From Kibdelosporangium sp040675465 (GTDB taxonomy: Bacteria; Actinomycetota; Actinomycetes; Mycobacteriales; Pseudonocardiaceae): DNA of 64,000 bases. The notes under the pieces are model-generated. The model searched no databases, was not told the DNA's origin, and saw only the letters and a program-made list of their open reading frames with translations. A program made the translations under genes and the position numbers. The stretch is from contig NZ_JBFAPA010000001.1 in assembly GCF_040675465.1 (NCBI RefSeq), positions 496,001 to 560,000 of the forward strand, written 5' to 3'. Positions 35,179-43,994 of this stretch are shown here, in pieces (position 1 is the stretch's first letter; every line of letters begins with the position of its first letter).

Positions 35179-36155
35179 GTCTTCACCCGCCTGGTGCGCG
35201 GGTCGATCAGCGCCTGCGCCACATCGGCGAGCAGACTTCCGACCACGGTGGCGATCGAGATGATGAGGACTACACCGAGGAGGATCGGGAAGTCGCTGGT
35301 CTGGGCGGCGTTCCAGAACAGCAGGCCCATTCCCGGGTAGTTGAACAGTTTCTCGACGACCAGGGCGCCGCCGAACAGGACGGGCAGGTAGTAGCCGAGC
35401 ATTGCCACGACTGACGTCAGCGAGTTCCTGAAGACGTGTTCGCGGAGGATCCGGCTTTCCGAGGCGCCTTTTGCCCTTGCTGTGCGCACGTAGTCCTCGT
35501 CGAGGTTGTCCACAACGGACGATCGCAGGTATCGGCTGAAGATGGCGATTGTTGCCGCGGCTCCGGTGAGGACCGGGAGGACGAGGGCTTTCGGGTCGGC
35601 GAAGATCCCGCCGAGAGTGGTCGCCTGTGGGGCCTGGACCGGGAAGATCTCCCAGTTCAGGGCGAAGGCGATGAGGAGGATGAAGCCGAGGAGGAAGACT
35701 GGGGTTGAGTACATCAGCAGGGTGATCGCGCTCAGCACGTAGTCGGTGGTTTTGTTCCTCCGGACTGCTTGCCAGACTCCGAGCGGGATGGCGACGAGGA
35801 GGGCGACCAGTGTCGAAAGCACTGTCAGCACAAGCGTCTTGGGCAATCGCGACGAGATCAGATCCCCGACCCTCAGGTTCAGCTGATACGACTCCCCCAG
35901 ATCGCCGGTCACCAGCCGGCCCAGGTAGTGCAGGTACTGGATGGGCAGGGGCTGGTCGAGTCCTTGGTCGTGTTCGAATGCCTTGATCTGCTCCTCGCTG
36001 GCTTGCAGGCCCAGGATTCCCCGCGCCGGCCCACCAGGCAGTTGATGCAGGATCACGAATACCACAAGCGTGACAACGAAGATGACGACAATCGCCTGCA
36101 GAACCCGCCACGCAAGGTACCTAGCCACGGCCACGCCCCAGCGCGACAATCCCAC
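35175..36155 (-). CDS. Peptide ABC transporter permease (OppB/DppB type)
   Basis: The 326-residue or slightly shorter protein has six helices, the N-terminal LAWRVLQAIVVIFVVTLVVF segment, the family phrase LGESY, and the EAA loop DYVRTARAKGASESRILREHVFRNS. The start is GTG; 36155, 36134 and 36128 are all possible, and relatives favour starts near MARYLAWRV (36128). It follows the binding-protein gene by 30 bases. Confidence 0.92.
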   Translation of the reverse strand: MGLSRWGVAVARYLAWRVLQAIVVIFVVTLVVFVILHQLPGGPARGILGLQASEEQIKAFEHDQGLDQPLPIQYLHYLGRLVTGDLGESYQLNLRVGDLISSRLPKTLVLTVLSTLVALLVAIPLGVWQAVRRNKTTDYVLSAITLLMYSTPVFLLGFILLIAFALNWEIFPVQAPQATTLGGIFADPKALVLPVLTGAAATIAIFSRYLRSSVVDNLDEDYVRTARAKGASESRILREHVFRNSLTSVVAMLGYYLPVLFGGALVVEKLFNYPGMGLLFWNAAQTSDFPILLGVVLIISIATVVGSLLADVAQALIDPRTRRVKT

Positions 36156-36185
36156 CCAGCCCAGTGAGGGTCGTGAGCTGGGGTT

Positions 36186-37955
36186 TCACGAGGTTGTCCA
36201 GCGTTGGGGTTGCATGCTGGCGAGGGGGTCTTGGGTGCCGACGTTGAGGTTCTTCTTGATGGCGCTGATCTGGTAGGCGGGGTTGGGGAGCCAGATGACG
36301 GGGAGTTGTTTGGCGAGATAGTCGCTGTAGGCCTTCATCGACGCCTCGTCGGCGGTGAAGGTGGTGGCGCTGATCAGTTCGTCGGCTTTGGGGTCTGTGT
36401 AGCTGCCGAGGTTGGAGGTGGCGCCGGTGCCGAAGATGCGCTCGCCGCTGGGGTAGGCGGGGAAGTACCAGCTGCCCTGGGTTCCGAAGAACGACAGCTG
36501 CCAGGAGCATTCGGGCTGCTCGGGTTTGCACGGTTTGGTGTTGCCCAGGACCGTGTTGAGCGGGGCTTGTTTGAGGTCGAGGGCCACGCCGATCTTCGAC
36601 AGCGACGACTTCAGCTCCGCCATCATGTTGTCGGTTTCCTTGGAGCCGCTTTCGGCCAGCAGCGTCAGCTTGAGTTGGGTGCCCGCGGCGATGCCTGGGC
36701 CGCACGCGCCCGGGTCGGTGCAGGAGGCGACGCCGTCCGCGCCGATGGCCCAGCCGTGTGACTCCAGCAACTGCTTGCCCTTGGCCACATCGAACGGATA
36801 CGGGTTGGACTTCTGGGTGTCCGACAGGAACGGCGAGGAGTTGTCCTGCGGGATCGGGCCATACCCGGGGACGGCCATGTCACGCCAGATGTTCTTGGCG
36901 ATCGACTCCTGGTCCACCGCGTACTGGATCGCCTGGCGCACATACAGTTGCTTGAAGACCGGGCCGGCTTGGGGGTTGTTGAAGTTGTACGGGATGTAGG
37001 TGATGGCCCAGCCCTTCCACGGCTGGATCACGTACCCCTTCTGCTCCAGCGAGTCCTTCTGGTTCAGGTTCGCCGAGGCCAGGTAGCCGTAGTCCAGGCC
37101 GTTGGTCTGCAACACGTTGAACTCGGCGTCCGCGCTGGTGAACGGCTTGAGCGAGACCTTGTCCAGCTTGGGCTTGTCCTGGCCGGTGTACTTCTGGTTG
37201 CGCACCAGCGTGACCTGGCCTGAGGTGGAGTACTCCTCGATCGCGAACGGGCCGTCAACGACCTTCCACAGTGGATTCGAGGTGTACGAGGGCAGGTCCT
37301 TGGCCTGGGACACCAGGAAGTCGAACACCTGCTGGGCGCCCGCCTCAGTGCGGTCGTTGTCGCCCACCGCGCCGTCCGCGGATGTCTTGTCCCACGCGGA
37401 CTGTGGCAGCGGCCGGACGTTGGTCAGCTGGTTGGCGGTGAACCAGTCCGGGCTGTAGGCCTTGTCCAGCGTGAACGTGAACGTCTTGTCGTCGGTTGCG
37501 GTGAACCCGGTGATGTTGTCCGGCAGCCGGCCCTTGGCGTACCCGCCCCACTTGGACTTGTTGGCCTTGACCAGGTTGTACCAGAACTCGACGTCCCTTG
37601 TGGTCAGTTTCTGGCCGTTGGACCAGGTCAGGTCGTTCAACGTGATGGTGACCGACTTGCCGTCCGCGCCGTACTTCGGTGGCTGCGCTGCGCTGGCCTT
37701 GGGGTCCATCGCGACCGTGCCGGAGGTGCCGTTGTACGAGTACAACGGCGTGTACAGCACCTCGTAGATGCTGGAGTTGTAGCTGGCCAGGTAGCCGGGG
37801 ATGCCCAGCGGGAAGATCCAGTTCGGGGTGGCGTTGGGCGGTAACGCGAACGACACCGTGCCCTTGGCCGCGCCAGGTGGTGTCGGTTCGGTACCGCAGG
37901 AGGCGGCGAGCAGGGCAACGGCGGCGACACCGGCGGTCAGCAAGCGGCGATTCAT
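36186..37955 (-). CDS. Peptide-binding lipoprotein (SBP family 5)
   Basis: The 589-residue protein has a lipoprotein signal (LLTAGVAAVALLAASCGT, lipobox LAASC with acylated Cys20) and the family 5 fold: LYSYNG, LNDLTWSNGQKLTTRDVEF, FKQLYVRQAIQYAVDQE. It captures oligopeptides for the OppBC-DF importer and is the first gene of that operon. A GGGGAGG ribosome site lies just upstream of the ATG. It is divergent from the ROK repressor, whose control region it shares. Confidence 0.93.
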   Translation of the reverse strand: MNRRLLTAGVAAVALLAASCGTEPTPPGAAKGTVSFALPPNATPNWIFPLGIPGYLASYNSSIYEVLYTPLYSYNGTSGTVAMDPKASAAQPPKYGADGKSVTITLNDLTWSNGQKLTTRDVEFWYNLVKANKSKWGGYAKGRLPDNITGFTATDDKTFTFTLDKAYSPDWFTANQLTNVRPLPQSAWDKTSADGAVGDNDRTEAGAQQVFDFLVSQAKDLPSYTSNPLWKVVDGPFAIEEYSTSGQVTLVRNQKYTGQDKPKLDKVSLKPFTSADAEFNVLQTNGLDYGYLASANLNQKDSLEQKGYVIQPWKGWAITYIPYNFNNPQAGPVFKQLYVRQAIQYAVDQESIAKNIWRDMAVPGYGPIPQDNSSPFLSDTQKSNPYPFDVAKGKQLLESHGWAIGADGVASCTDPGACGPGIAAGTQLKLTLLAESGSKETDNMMAELKSSLSKIGVALDLKQAPLNTVLGNTKPCKPEQPECSWQLSFFGTQGSWYFPAYPSGERIFGTGATSNLGSYTDPKADELISATTFTADEASMKAYSDYLAKQLPVIWLPNPAYQISAIKKNLNVGTQDPLASMQPQRWTTS

Positions 37956-38105
37956 CACGCCTCCCCGAGTCTGTGGGTGATTCGCCGGACGGTAGTAGTG
38001 GAGGCGAACAAAACACAAGACCGGTCGCCGCAAGCGTCCGATTGAGGTAGCGTTTTCGACGTAACTTGGTTCGCTGCTGAACAAAGATCGACCAAAGGGG
38101 AGGGA

Positions 38106-39221
38106 ATGGCGCAGGCTCCCACCGCCGAGATCCTCCGGCTGGTATCCACCGGCGCGGCCTCGTCCCGGACCGACCTCGCCCGCCTGCTCGGCCTGGCGCG
38201 CTCGACGGTGTCGGTCCGCGTCCAGGAACTCCTCGACGCGGGCCTGCTCGCCGAGACTGGCGAAGGCCCGTCCCGTGGCGGCCGCCGACCCCGCGTTCTG
38301 AGAGCCGCGGGCGGCGGCGGGTACGTCATCGGCGCGGACCTGGGCGCGCAACACGCCCGCGTCGCCGCGTTCGACCTCTCCGGCGAACGCCTGCACATCG
38401 ACGACTACGAGCTGGACATCACGACCGGCCCGGAAAGCAGCCTGGCCACGCTCGCGGCGATCGTCTCCGGGATCCGCGATCTCCTGCCCGGCCAGCAATT
38501 CCTCGGCCTCGGCCTCGGTCTGCCCGGGCCGGTGAACTTCCCCGGAGGCCGCGTCGAAGGCGCGTCCCGCATGCCCGGCTGGCACGGTTACGGCGTTCGT
38601 GACTGGCTCGCCACCAGGCTCGAAGTCCCGGTGGCGGTCGACAACGACGCCAATGTCGTCGCGCTGGGGGAATTCCACACGCGCAACCGCGGTCCCGAGC
38701 ACCTCGTGGTGGTCAAAGCCGGTACGGGTGTCGGATGTGGAGTGATCGCGAACGGTGTCGTTCACCGCGGCGCCAACGGTGTTTCCGGCGACGTGAGCCA
38801 CGTCCGGGTGTCCGCGGGCGGCGATATCCCGTGCGGCTGCGGCAATACCGGTTGTCTCGAAACGATCGCCAGCGGAGCCGCGCTCGCCCAGAGCGTCGGC
38901 CTAGCGCACACCGCGGACCTCGTCGAACTCGCCAACAACGCCGACCCGACGGTGACGGCAGCGGTGCGGCGCGCGGGCGGCCAGCTGGGCGAGGTACTGT
39001 CCACAGTGGTCAACTTTTTCAATCCGCACGCCGTCCTGCTCACTGGCAGACTGGCAGCCATCGAGCCGTTCGTGGCCGCGGTCCGTGGTGCGCTGTACGA
39101 ACGCTGCCTGCCGATGGCCACGCAGAACCTCGAGGTCTCGGTGGCGTCCGCCGGGGCCGACGCGGGTTCGCTCGGTGCTGGTTTACTGGCACTGCACCTG
39201 GTGCACAGCAGGAAGGACTGA
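38106..39221 (+). CDS. ROK-family transcriptional repressor
   Basis: The 371-residue protein joins an N-terminal winged helix (about residues 8-65, SSRTDLARLLGLARSTVSVRVQELL) to a ROK sugar-binding domain with intact zinc motif IPCGCGNTGCLE. The kinase phosphate motifs are less complete (IGADLGAQHARVA), as in NagC/XylR-type repressors. Its position divergent from the transporter operon and three bases before the M81 gene makes it the probable regulator of both. Confidence 0.92.
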   Translation: MAQAPTAEILRLVSTGAASSRTDLARLLGLARSTVSVRVQELLDAGLLAETGEGPSRGGRRPRVLRAAGGGGYVIGADLGAQHARVAAFDLSGERLHIDDYELDITTGPESSLATLAAIVSGIRDLLPGQQFLGLGLGLPGPVNFPGGRVEGASRMPGWHGYGVRDWLATRLEVPVAVDNDANVVALGEFHTRNRGPEHLVVVKAGTGVGCGVIANGVVHRGANGVSGDVSHVRVSAGGDIPCGCGNTGCLETIASGAALAQSVGLAHTADLVELANNADPTVTAAVRRAGGQLGEVLSTVVNFFNPHAVLLTGRLAAIEPFVAAVRGALYERCLPMATQNLEVSVASAGADAGSLGAGLLALHLVHSRKD

Positions 39222-39224
39222 CGA

Positions 39225-40637
39225 GTGCGGATCGGGATCGCCGGGATCGCCATCGAGAGCAGCACGTTCTCCCCGCACCGGACCAGCCTGGCCGACTTCC
39301 GGGTCACCCGGGGCGCCGACCTGCTCGCCCGCTACGCCTGGACACGGGACTCGGACATCGAGTGGGTTCCCTTGCTGCACGCGGTTTCCCTGCCCGGCGG
39401 CGCGGTGCTGACCGACGTCTACGAGGAGCTGAAGTCCGAGATCCTGGCCCGGCTGGTCGGTGCAGGGCCGCTGGACGGGTTGCTGCTCGACATCCACGGC
39501 GCCATGAGCGTGGTCGGCATGACCGACGCCGAAGCGGATCTGGTCGCCGCGATCCGCGCTTCGGTCGGACCGGACGTGCTGATCTCGGCGTCGATGGACC
39601 TGCACGGCAACGTCTCGCACGACTTCGTCCAGCAGCTGGACTTAGTCACCTGTTATCGCATGGCACCGCACGAAGACGCCTGGGAGACCAGGGAAAGGGC
39701 CGCGCGCAACCTCGTCGCCCGGCTGACCTCGGGCACCCGGCCGCACCTGGCGTGGGCGCAGATCCCGGTCCTGCTGCCCGGCGAGAAGACGAGCACCCGC
39801 ATCGAACCCGCGAAGAGCCTCTACGGTCAGCTGGAGGAAATCGAGGCGGGCGAAGGGATCCTGGACGCGTCGATCTGGGTCGGTTACGCGTGGGCGGACG
39901 AACCCCGTTGCCAGGCAGCGGTTGTGGTCACCGGCGATGACGCGGAGCGAGTCCAGCGGACCGCCACCAAACTGGCCAAGGACTACTGGCAGGCGCGAGC
40001 CGACTTCGCGTTCGTCGCCCCCACCGGAACCCTCGCCGAATGCATCGCCGTGGGCCTGGAAAGCCGCGCCCGCCCGTTCTTCATCAGCGACTCCGGTGAC
40101 AACCCCACCGCGGGTGGCGCCGGTGACGTGTCCTGGACGCTCGGCAAACTCCTGGCCTACAAGTCCCTCTCGGCGATCTACGCCAGCATTGTCGACCCCG
40201 CCGCGGTGGCGAGCGCCCGGTTCGGCGGCGAAGTGGATCTCCTGGTGGGCGGCAAGATCGACCCCGGCCCGGCCGGCCCGGTGCGGTTGCGCGGGACGGT
40301 CACGAAGGTGGTCGACGACCCGGTCGGCGGCGTTGTCGCCGTGGTGAAGTCCGGTGGTGTCAACGTGATCCTCACCGAACGCCGCAAGCCCTACCACCTG
40401 GTCAAGGACTTCACGGATCTCGGCTTGGACCCGGCGGCGGTCGACCTGACCTTCGTCAAGATCGGCTACCTGGAGCCGGAACTCTACAAACTCGCCCGCG
40501 GCTGGCGCCTCGCGCTGACCCCAGGCGGAGTGGACCAGGACCTGCTCCGCCTGGGGCACATGAGGATTCAGCGCCCGATGTTCCCGTTCGACCCGGACAT
40601 GCCCGACCCGGACCTCAACGCGGTGTTGATCCGCTAG
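39225..40637 (+). CDS. M81-family metallopeptidase (MlrC-like)
   Basis: The 470-residue protein has the N-terminal domain reading GIAGIAIESSTFSP, LLLDIHGAMSV, SMDLHGNVS and CYRMAPHEDAWETRERA. These contain the Asp/His metal ligands of the MlrC family. The C-terminal domain carries ISDSGDNPTAGGAGD. MlrC is known for cleaving linearised microcystin peptides; most homologues have unknown natural substrates. The GTG start is three bases after the ROK repressor stop. The neighbouring importer suggests a small peptide or peptide-like substrate. The TAG stop lies in the CTAG boundary of the hairpin element that follows. Confidence 0.9.
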   Translation: MRIGIAGIAIESSTFSPHRTSLADFRVTRGADLLARYAWTRDSDIEWVPLLHAVSLPGGAVLTDVYEELKSEILARLVGAGPLDGLLLDIHGAMSVVGMTDAEADLVAAIRASVGPDVLISASMDLHGNVSHDFVQQLDLVTCYRMAPHEDAWETRERAARNLVARLTSGTRPHLAWAQIPVLLPGEKTSTRIEPAKSLYGQLEEIEAGEGILDASIWVGYAWADEPRCQAAVVVTGDDAERVQRTATKLAKDYWQARADFAFVAPTGTLAECIAVGLESRARPFFISDSGDNPTAGGAGDVSWTLGKLLAYKSLSAIYASIVDPAAVASARFGGEVDLLVGGKIDPGPAGPVRLRGTVTKVVDDPVGGVVAVVKSGGVNVILTERRKPYHLVKDFTDLGLDPAAVDLTFVKIGYLEPELYKLARGWRLALTPGGVDQDLLRLGHMRIQRPMFPFDPDMPDPDLNAVLIR

Positions 40638-40801
40638 TGCTGTGGCCGGGTAGGTTTGCCGTGTTATCGGCGGATCCAGGTTTTCGCTGGGCGTGCGGCC
40701 GGAAGGTCCTCGTACCGGGTTGTACTTGGGCCTTTCGGCCGTGCGTCCAGCGGAAAGCTGGGCCGTCGAGAACCGGTGAACCTATCCGGTCACAGCACTA
40801 G
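40634..40801. mobile_element. MITE-like inverted-repeat element bounded by CTAG
   Basis: The 168-base stretch begins CTAGTGCTGTGGCCGGGTAG and ends with its imperfect reverse complement closing in CTAG. Arms of about 70 bases (40638-40710 and 40725-40797) pair with roughly 75-80 percent identity by eye, leaving a small loop. It has no coding capacity. CTAG at both ends could be a four-base target duplication, as seen with IS5-type transposition. The left CTAG supplies the stop of the M81 gene and the right CTAG supplies the stop of glyA. Confidence 0.7.
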
Positions 40802-42060
40802 GCCCAGCCGGGCATCGGGTAGCCGGTGAGCAGCTCACGGATCTCACCGGCGATGCGCTCGATGGCGGCCTCGTCACCGTTGTTCTCGGCCTGGATGGTC
40901 AGGTCGATCCACTCGGCGATCTGGGCCATCTCGTCGACGCCCAGGCCGCGGGTGGTGACGGCGGCGGTACCGAGGCGCAGGCCGGAGGGGTCGAACGGCT
41001 TGCGCGGGTCGAACGGCACGGTGTTGTAGTTCAGCTCGATGCCCGCGCGGTCGAGGGCCTTGGCGGCCGGCTTGCCCGCGATGCCCTTGTTGGTCAGGTC
41101 GATCAGGATCAGGTGGTTGTCCGTGCCGCCGGAGACCAGGTCGAAACCGCGTTCGGTCAAAGCAGCGGCCAGGGCGGCGGCGTTGGCGACGATGTTGTGC
41201 GCGTACGTGCTGAAGGTGGCCGCCTGGGCTTCCTTGAGCGCCACGGCGATCGCGGCGGTCGTGTGGTTGTGCGGGCCGCCCTGCAGACCGGGGAAGACCG
41301 CCTTGTCCAGTGCCTTCGCGTGCTCGGCGTCGGACATCAGCATCGCGCCGCGCGGGCCGCGCAGAGTCTTGTGCGTGGTGGTCGAGATGACCGGCGCGTG
41401 GCCGACCGGCGAGGGGTGCGCGCCACCGGCGATCAGGCCGGCGATGTGCGCGATGTCGGCCACCAGGATCGCGCCGACCTCGTTGGCGATCTCGGCGAAC
41501 GCCGGGTAGTCGATGGTGCGCGGGATGGCCGTGCCACCACAGAAGATCACCTTCGGCCGCTCGGCCACCGCCAGAGCGCGGACCTCGTCCATGTCGACGC
41601 GGCCGGTCTCCTTGCGCACGCCGTAGGCCACGCTGCGGAACCACTTGCCGGTGGCCGACACGCTCCAGCCGTGCGTCAGGTGACCGCCGGCCGGCAGCGC
41701 CATGCCCATCACGGTCTCACCCGGGTTGAGGAACGCCAGGTAGACGGCGAGGTTCGCGGGCGAGCCGGAGTACGGCTGCACGTTGGCGTGCTCGACGCCG
41801 AAAACGGCCTTGGCGCGTTCGATCGCGAGCGTCTCGACCGGGTCGATGACCTGCTGGCCTTCGTAGTAGCGCTTGCCGGCGTACCCCTCGGAGTACTTGT
41901 TCGTCAGAACCGTGCCGGTGGCCTCCAGGACCGCGGTCGACACGTAGTTCTCCGACGCGATGAGCCGGATCTTCTCGTACTGGCGTTTGGCCTCGGCTTC
42001 GACCAGACCGGCGATCTCGGGGTCGGCGGCGGCGAGTTCGGTAATCGCTGGCTGATGCAC
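40798..42060 (-). CDS. glyA: Serine hydroxymethyltransferase
   Basis: The 420-residue PLP enzyme has IRLIASENYVS, NVQPYSGSPANLAVY, the PLP lysine in TTTHKTLRGPRGAM, GGPHNHTTAAIAVA and the late LRLGTAAVTTRG. It interconverts serine and glycine with tetrahydrofolate. The GTG start at 42060 matches the family (HQPAITELAAADPEIA); upstream residues do not. The final codon is in the CTAG of the inverted-repeat element. Confidence 0.95.
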   Translation of the reverse strand: MHQPAITELAAADPEIAGLVEAEAKRQYEKIRLIASENYVSTAVLEATGTVLTNKYSEGYAGKRYYEGQQVIDPVETLAIERAKAVFGVEHANVQPYSGSPANLAVYLAFLNPGETVMGMALPAGGHLTHGWSVSATGKWFRSVAYGVRKETGRVDMDEVRALAVAERPKVIFCGGTAIPRTIDYPAFAEIANEVGAILVADIAHIAGLIAGGAHPSPVGHAPVISTTTHKTLRGPRGAMLMSDAEHAKALDKAVFPGLQGGPHNHTTAAIAVALKEAQAATFSTYAHNIVANAAALAAALTERGFDLVSGGTDNHLILIDLTNKGIAGKPAAKALDRAGIELNYNTVPFDPRKPFDPSGLRLGTAAVTTRGLGVDEMAQIAEWIDLTIQAENNGDEAAIERIAGEIRELLTGYPMPGWA

Positions 42061-42133
42061 CCTGCGGATCCTAGTTGCCCGGCCCTGGCCCGAACGGGTG
42101 CCATATAAGTTACTGGCGGGTAATATCGCCCGC

Positions 42134-42580
42134 ATGGACTACACGATGATCGGCGAGGCCATGCGGAACACCGTTCCGTGGGTAAGGACCGTGGGCGTGA
42201 CCTTCAAGGAGATCACCGCCACCCGCGTCGTCACGCAGCTGCCGGACGACCCCGCACTGCACAACCACGTCGGTGGTCCGCACGCGGCAATGACGTTCGG
42301 CATTGGTGAGACCGCTTCGGGCGCCGTTCTCCTGGCGGCTTTCGCCGACCAGCTCGGCCGCGCCACGCCATTGGTCGCGCGCACCGAGATCGCGTACAAG
42401 AAAATCGGCAAAGGCGACCTCACCGCCGAAGCGGTATTGGGCCGCCCGGCGCAGGAGATCGTCGCGGAACTGGACGCCGGAACCCGCCCGGAATTCCCGG
42501 TCCACATCACCATCTCGAACAGCGAAGGGGAGACCACCGCCGAGATGACGGTGGTCTGGACCCTGCGTCCGAACCGCTGA
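42134..42580 (+). CDS. DUF4442/hot-dog-fold putative thioesterase
   Basis: The 148-residue protein reads VGVTFKEITATRVVTQLPDDPALHNHVGGPHAAMTFGIGETASGAVL, the hot-dog-fold pattern with HNHVGGPHA at the presumed active helix. Members hydrolyse acyl-CoA or lack known substrates. It is divergent from glyA with about 70 bases between starts. Confidence 0.8.
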   Translation: MDYTMIGEAMRNTVPWVRTVGVTFKEITATRVVTQLPDDPALHNHVGGPHAAMTFGIGETASGAVLLAAFADQLGRATPLVARTEIAYKKIGKGDLTAEAVLGRPAQEIVAELDAGTRPEFPVHITISNSEGETTAEMTVVWTLRPNR

Positions 42581-42581
42581 C

Positions 42582-43001
42582 CTAACCGATCACCACGCCC
42601 ATCGAACGAGCGGTGCCGGCGATGATGCGCATCGCCGCCTCGACGTCGGATGTGTTGAGGTCAGGCAGTTTCCGCTCGGCGATCGCGCGCAGCTGGTCCT
42701 TGCTCAACGTGCCCGCGACCACGTGACCGGGCCGGGGTGACCCCTTCGAGCCGAGCGCCTTGCGGATCAGGAACGCGGTCGGCGGGGTTTTCAGGCGCAA
42801 GCTGAAGGTCCGGTCCTCGAAAACGGTGATGACGACCGGGACGATGTCTCCGCGTTGCGCCGCGGTGGCGCCGTCGTACTCCTTTTTGACCGCCACGAGG
42901 TTGACACCGGTCTGGCCGAGCATCTTGCCGAGCTCGGCCACCGGCGCCTCACCCGCGGTGAGCTCCATGGTGACCTGATGGGTTTTCCGTTTGGGAGGCA
43001 T
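42582..43001 (-). CDS. Divergent ribosomal protein L11 (uL11) paralog
   Basis: The 139-residue protein matches L11 along its length: GQTGVNL, PVVITVFEDRTFSLRLKTPPTAFLIRKA, LPDLNTSDVEAAMRIIAGTARSMGVVI. It differs at the N-terminal loop, where normal L11 reads PSPPVGPALGQ; here it is PVAELGKMLGQ, with three prolines replaced by Ala/Glu/Lys. Those prolines are the contact and resistance sites for thiostrepton-type antibiotics. It is not next to rplA, secE or nusG, so the housekeeping rplK should be elsewhere. It has its own promoter with a MerR-type layout and an AAAGGA ribosome site. Confidence 0.88.
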   Translation of the reverse strand: MPPKRKTHQVTMELTAGEAPVAELGKMLGQTGVNLVAVKKEYDGATAAQRGDIVPVVITVFEDRTFSLRLKTPPTAFLIRKALGSKGSPRPGHVVAGTLSKDQLRAIAERKLPDLNTSDVEAAMRIIAGTARSMGVVIG

Positions 43002-43031
43002 CGCTCGCCGTCCTTTCTCCGACGACGAGCG

Positions 43032-43062
43032 ACGCTAAAGTCTCCGGTTACGGGAGAGTCAA
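43032..43062 (-). promoter_or_regulatory. MerR-type promoter/operator for the L11 paralog
   Basis: On the minus strand a -35 element TTGACT (43057-43062) and a -10 element TAGCGT (43032-43037) are separated by 19 bases. This is the overlong spacer of MerR-family targets. The spacer holds the dyad TCTCC-CGTAACC-GGAGA. The L11 ATG is about 31 bases downstream of the -10. Confidence 0.6.
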
Positions 43063-43068
43063 AGTCAT

Positions 43069-43935
43069 TTACTTCAATCGCCAGGTCTTGCTGTCGAACA
43101 GGACGCAGATGCCCGGCGACATGACGATCACGCGCAGGGTGCCGTCGCGCTCGTCGTAGTCGATGCCCTCGACCTCGAACGACCCGCTGCAGCCACTTTC
43201 CTGCGGCAGCGCGCCGAGCGCGGTGACGTGCGCGGACACATCGCTGTTGGACAACGGACCGGCCAAGTCCACCTGCAGCAGCGGCTTCTTGATGCCGAAC
43301 AAGGTGCCGTCCGGGTCGTCCGACGCGCACAGCAGCCGGGTCGCCGAGGTGAAGTCGCAGCCCTGGATGTCGCGGACGTTGTGGTCCAGCCGGATCACCG
43401 AGGCGAGCGGCAGGTTCTGCGCGGGGTTCGTGAACGCGACGCCCGGCATGGGGTGCACGAGCAGCCGGTTGTTGGTGCCCCACTCGCCGGCGACCATCCA
43501 CTGCCCGTCCGGCGACACCGCCGAGAACGAGTTGTTGTTGGCCTCCCAGGACTCCAGGGCGTGCTGGTACTCCGACCAGACCCCGGTGGGCGACTCGACG
43601 CGGAACAGCTTGGCCCCGCGGTCGTCGCGCTGGTACGGCTCGACGTACCAGCCGAGCGCGGTGCCCGGGTCGCCGACGTGGTTCCAGCCCCGGACGGAGA
43701 TGCTCGCCGGAATGGTGCCGACGCCGGTGTACCGGAAGATCGTCTGGTTCGGCCGGACGATCGAGGCGAGACCCTGACTCTCGTCCAACGCCCGCGCGCG
43801 GTCGGAACCGATGGGGTTCCACGGGCCGACCGGCGAAGCGGCCTGCGCGAGGGCAGGGGCCAGGCCGGTGAGCAGCACAGTGATCAAAGAACTGAGAACG
43901 GCAACAGTGCCGATTCTTCTGCCTACTCTTCGCAT
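43069..43935 (-). CDS. Secreted beta-propeller-like hypothetical protein
   Basis: The 288-residue protein has a Sec signal peptide (MRRVGRRIGTVAVLSSLITVLLTGLAP, cleaved after AQAA). It then has repeated strand-rich segments with WD-like phrases (GRGW/WSEYQHAL, AVSPDGQWMVAGEWG) that suggest a beta-propeller. Two cysteines near GCDF/LLCA and GCSG/GICV could form disulfides. Family not recognised. Confidence 0.65.
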   Translation of the reverse strand: MRRVGRRIGTVAVLSSLITVLLTGLAPALAQAASPVGPWNPIGSDRARALDESQGLASIVRPNQTIFRYTGVGTIPASISVRGWNHVGDPGTALGWYVEPYQRDDRGAKLFRVESPTGVWSEYQHALESWEANNNSFSAVSPDGQWMVAGEWGTNNRLLVHPMPGVAFTNPAQNLPLASVIRLDHNVRDIQGCDFTSATRLLCASDDPDGTLFGIKKPLLQVDLAGPLSNSDVSAHVTALGALPQESGCSGSFEVEGIDYDERDGTLRVIVMSPGICVLFDSKTWRLK

Positions 43936-43994
43936 GCGGGATGCATAACAGCCCTGTTCACCCAGCGGAACCCGCCACATGAAGTATTTTCACA

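Noticed and set aside
34327..36111. 594-codon minus frame covering both permeases
   Set aside because: The portion upstream of 35178 is the out-of-frame shadow of the OppB-type gene; the OppC-type protein starts at 35178.
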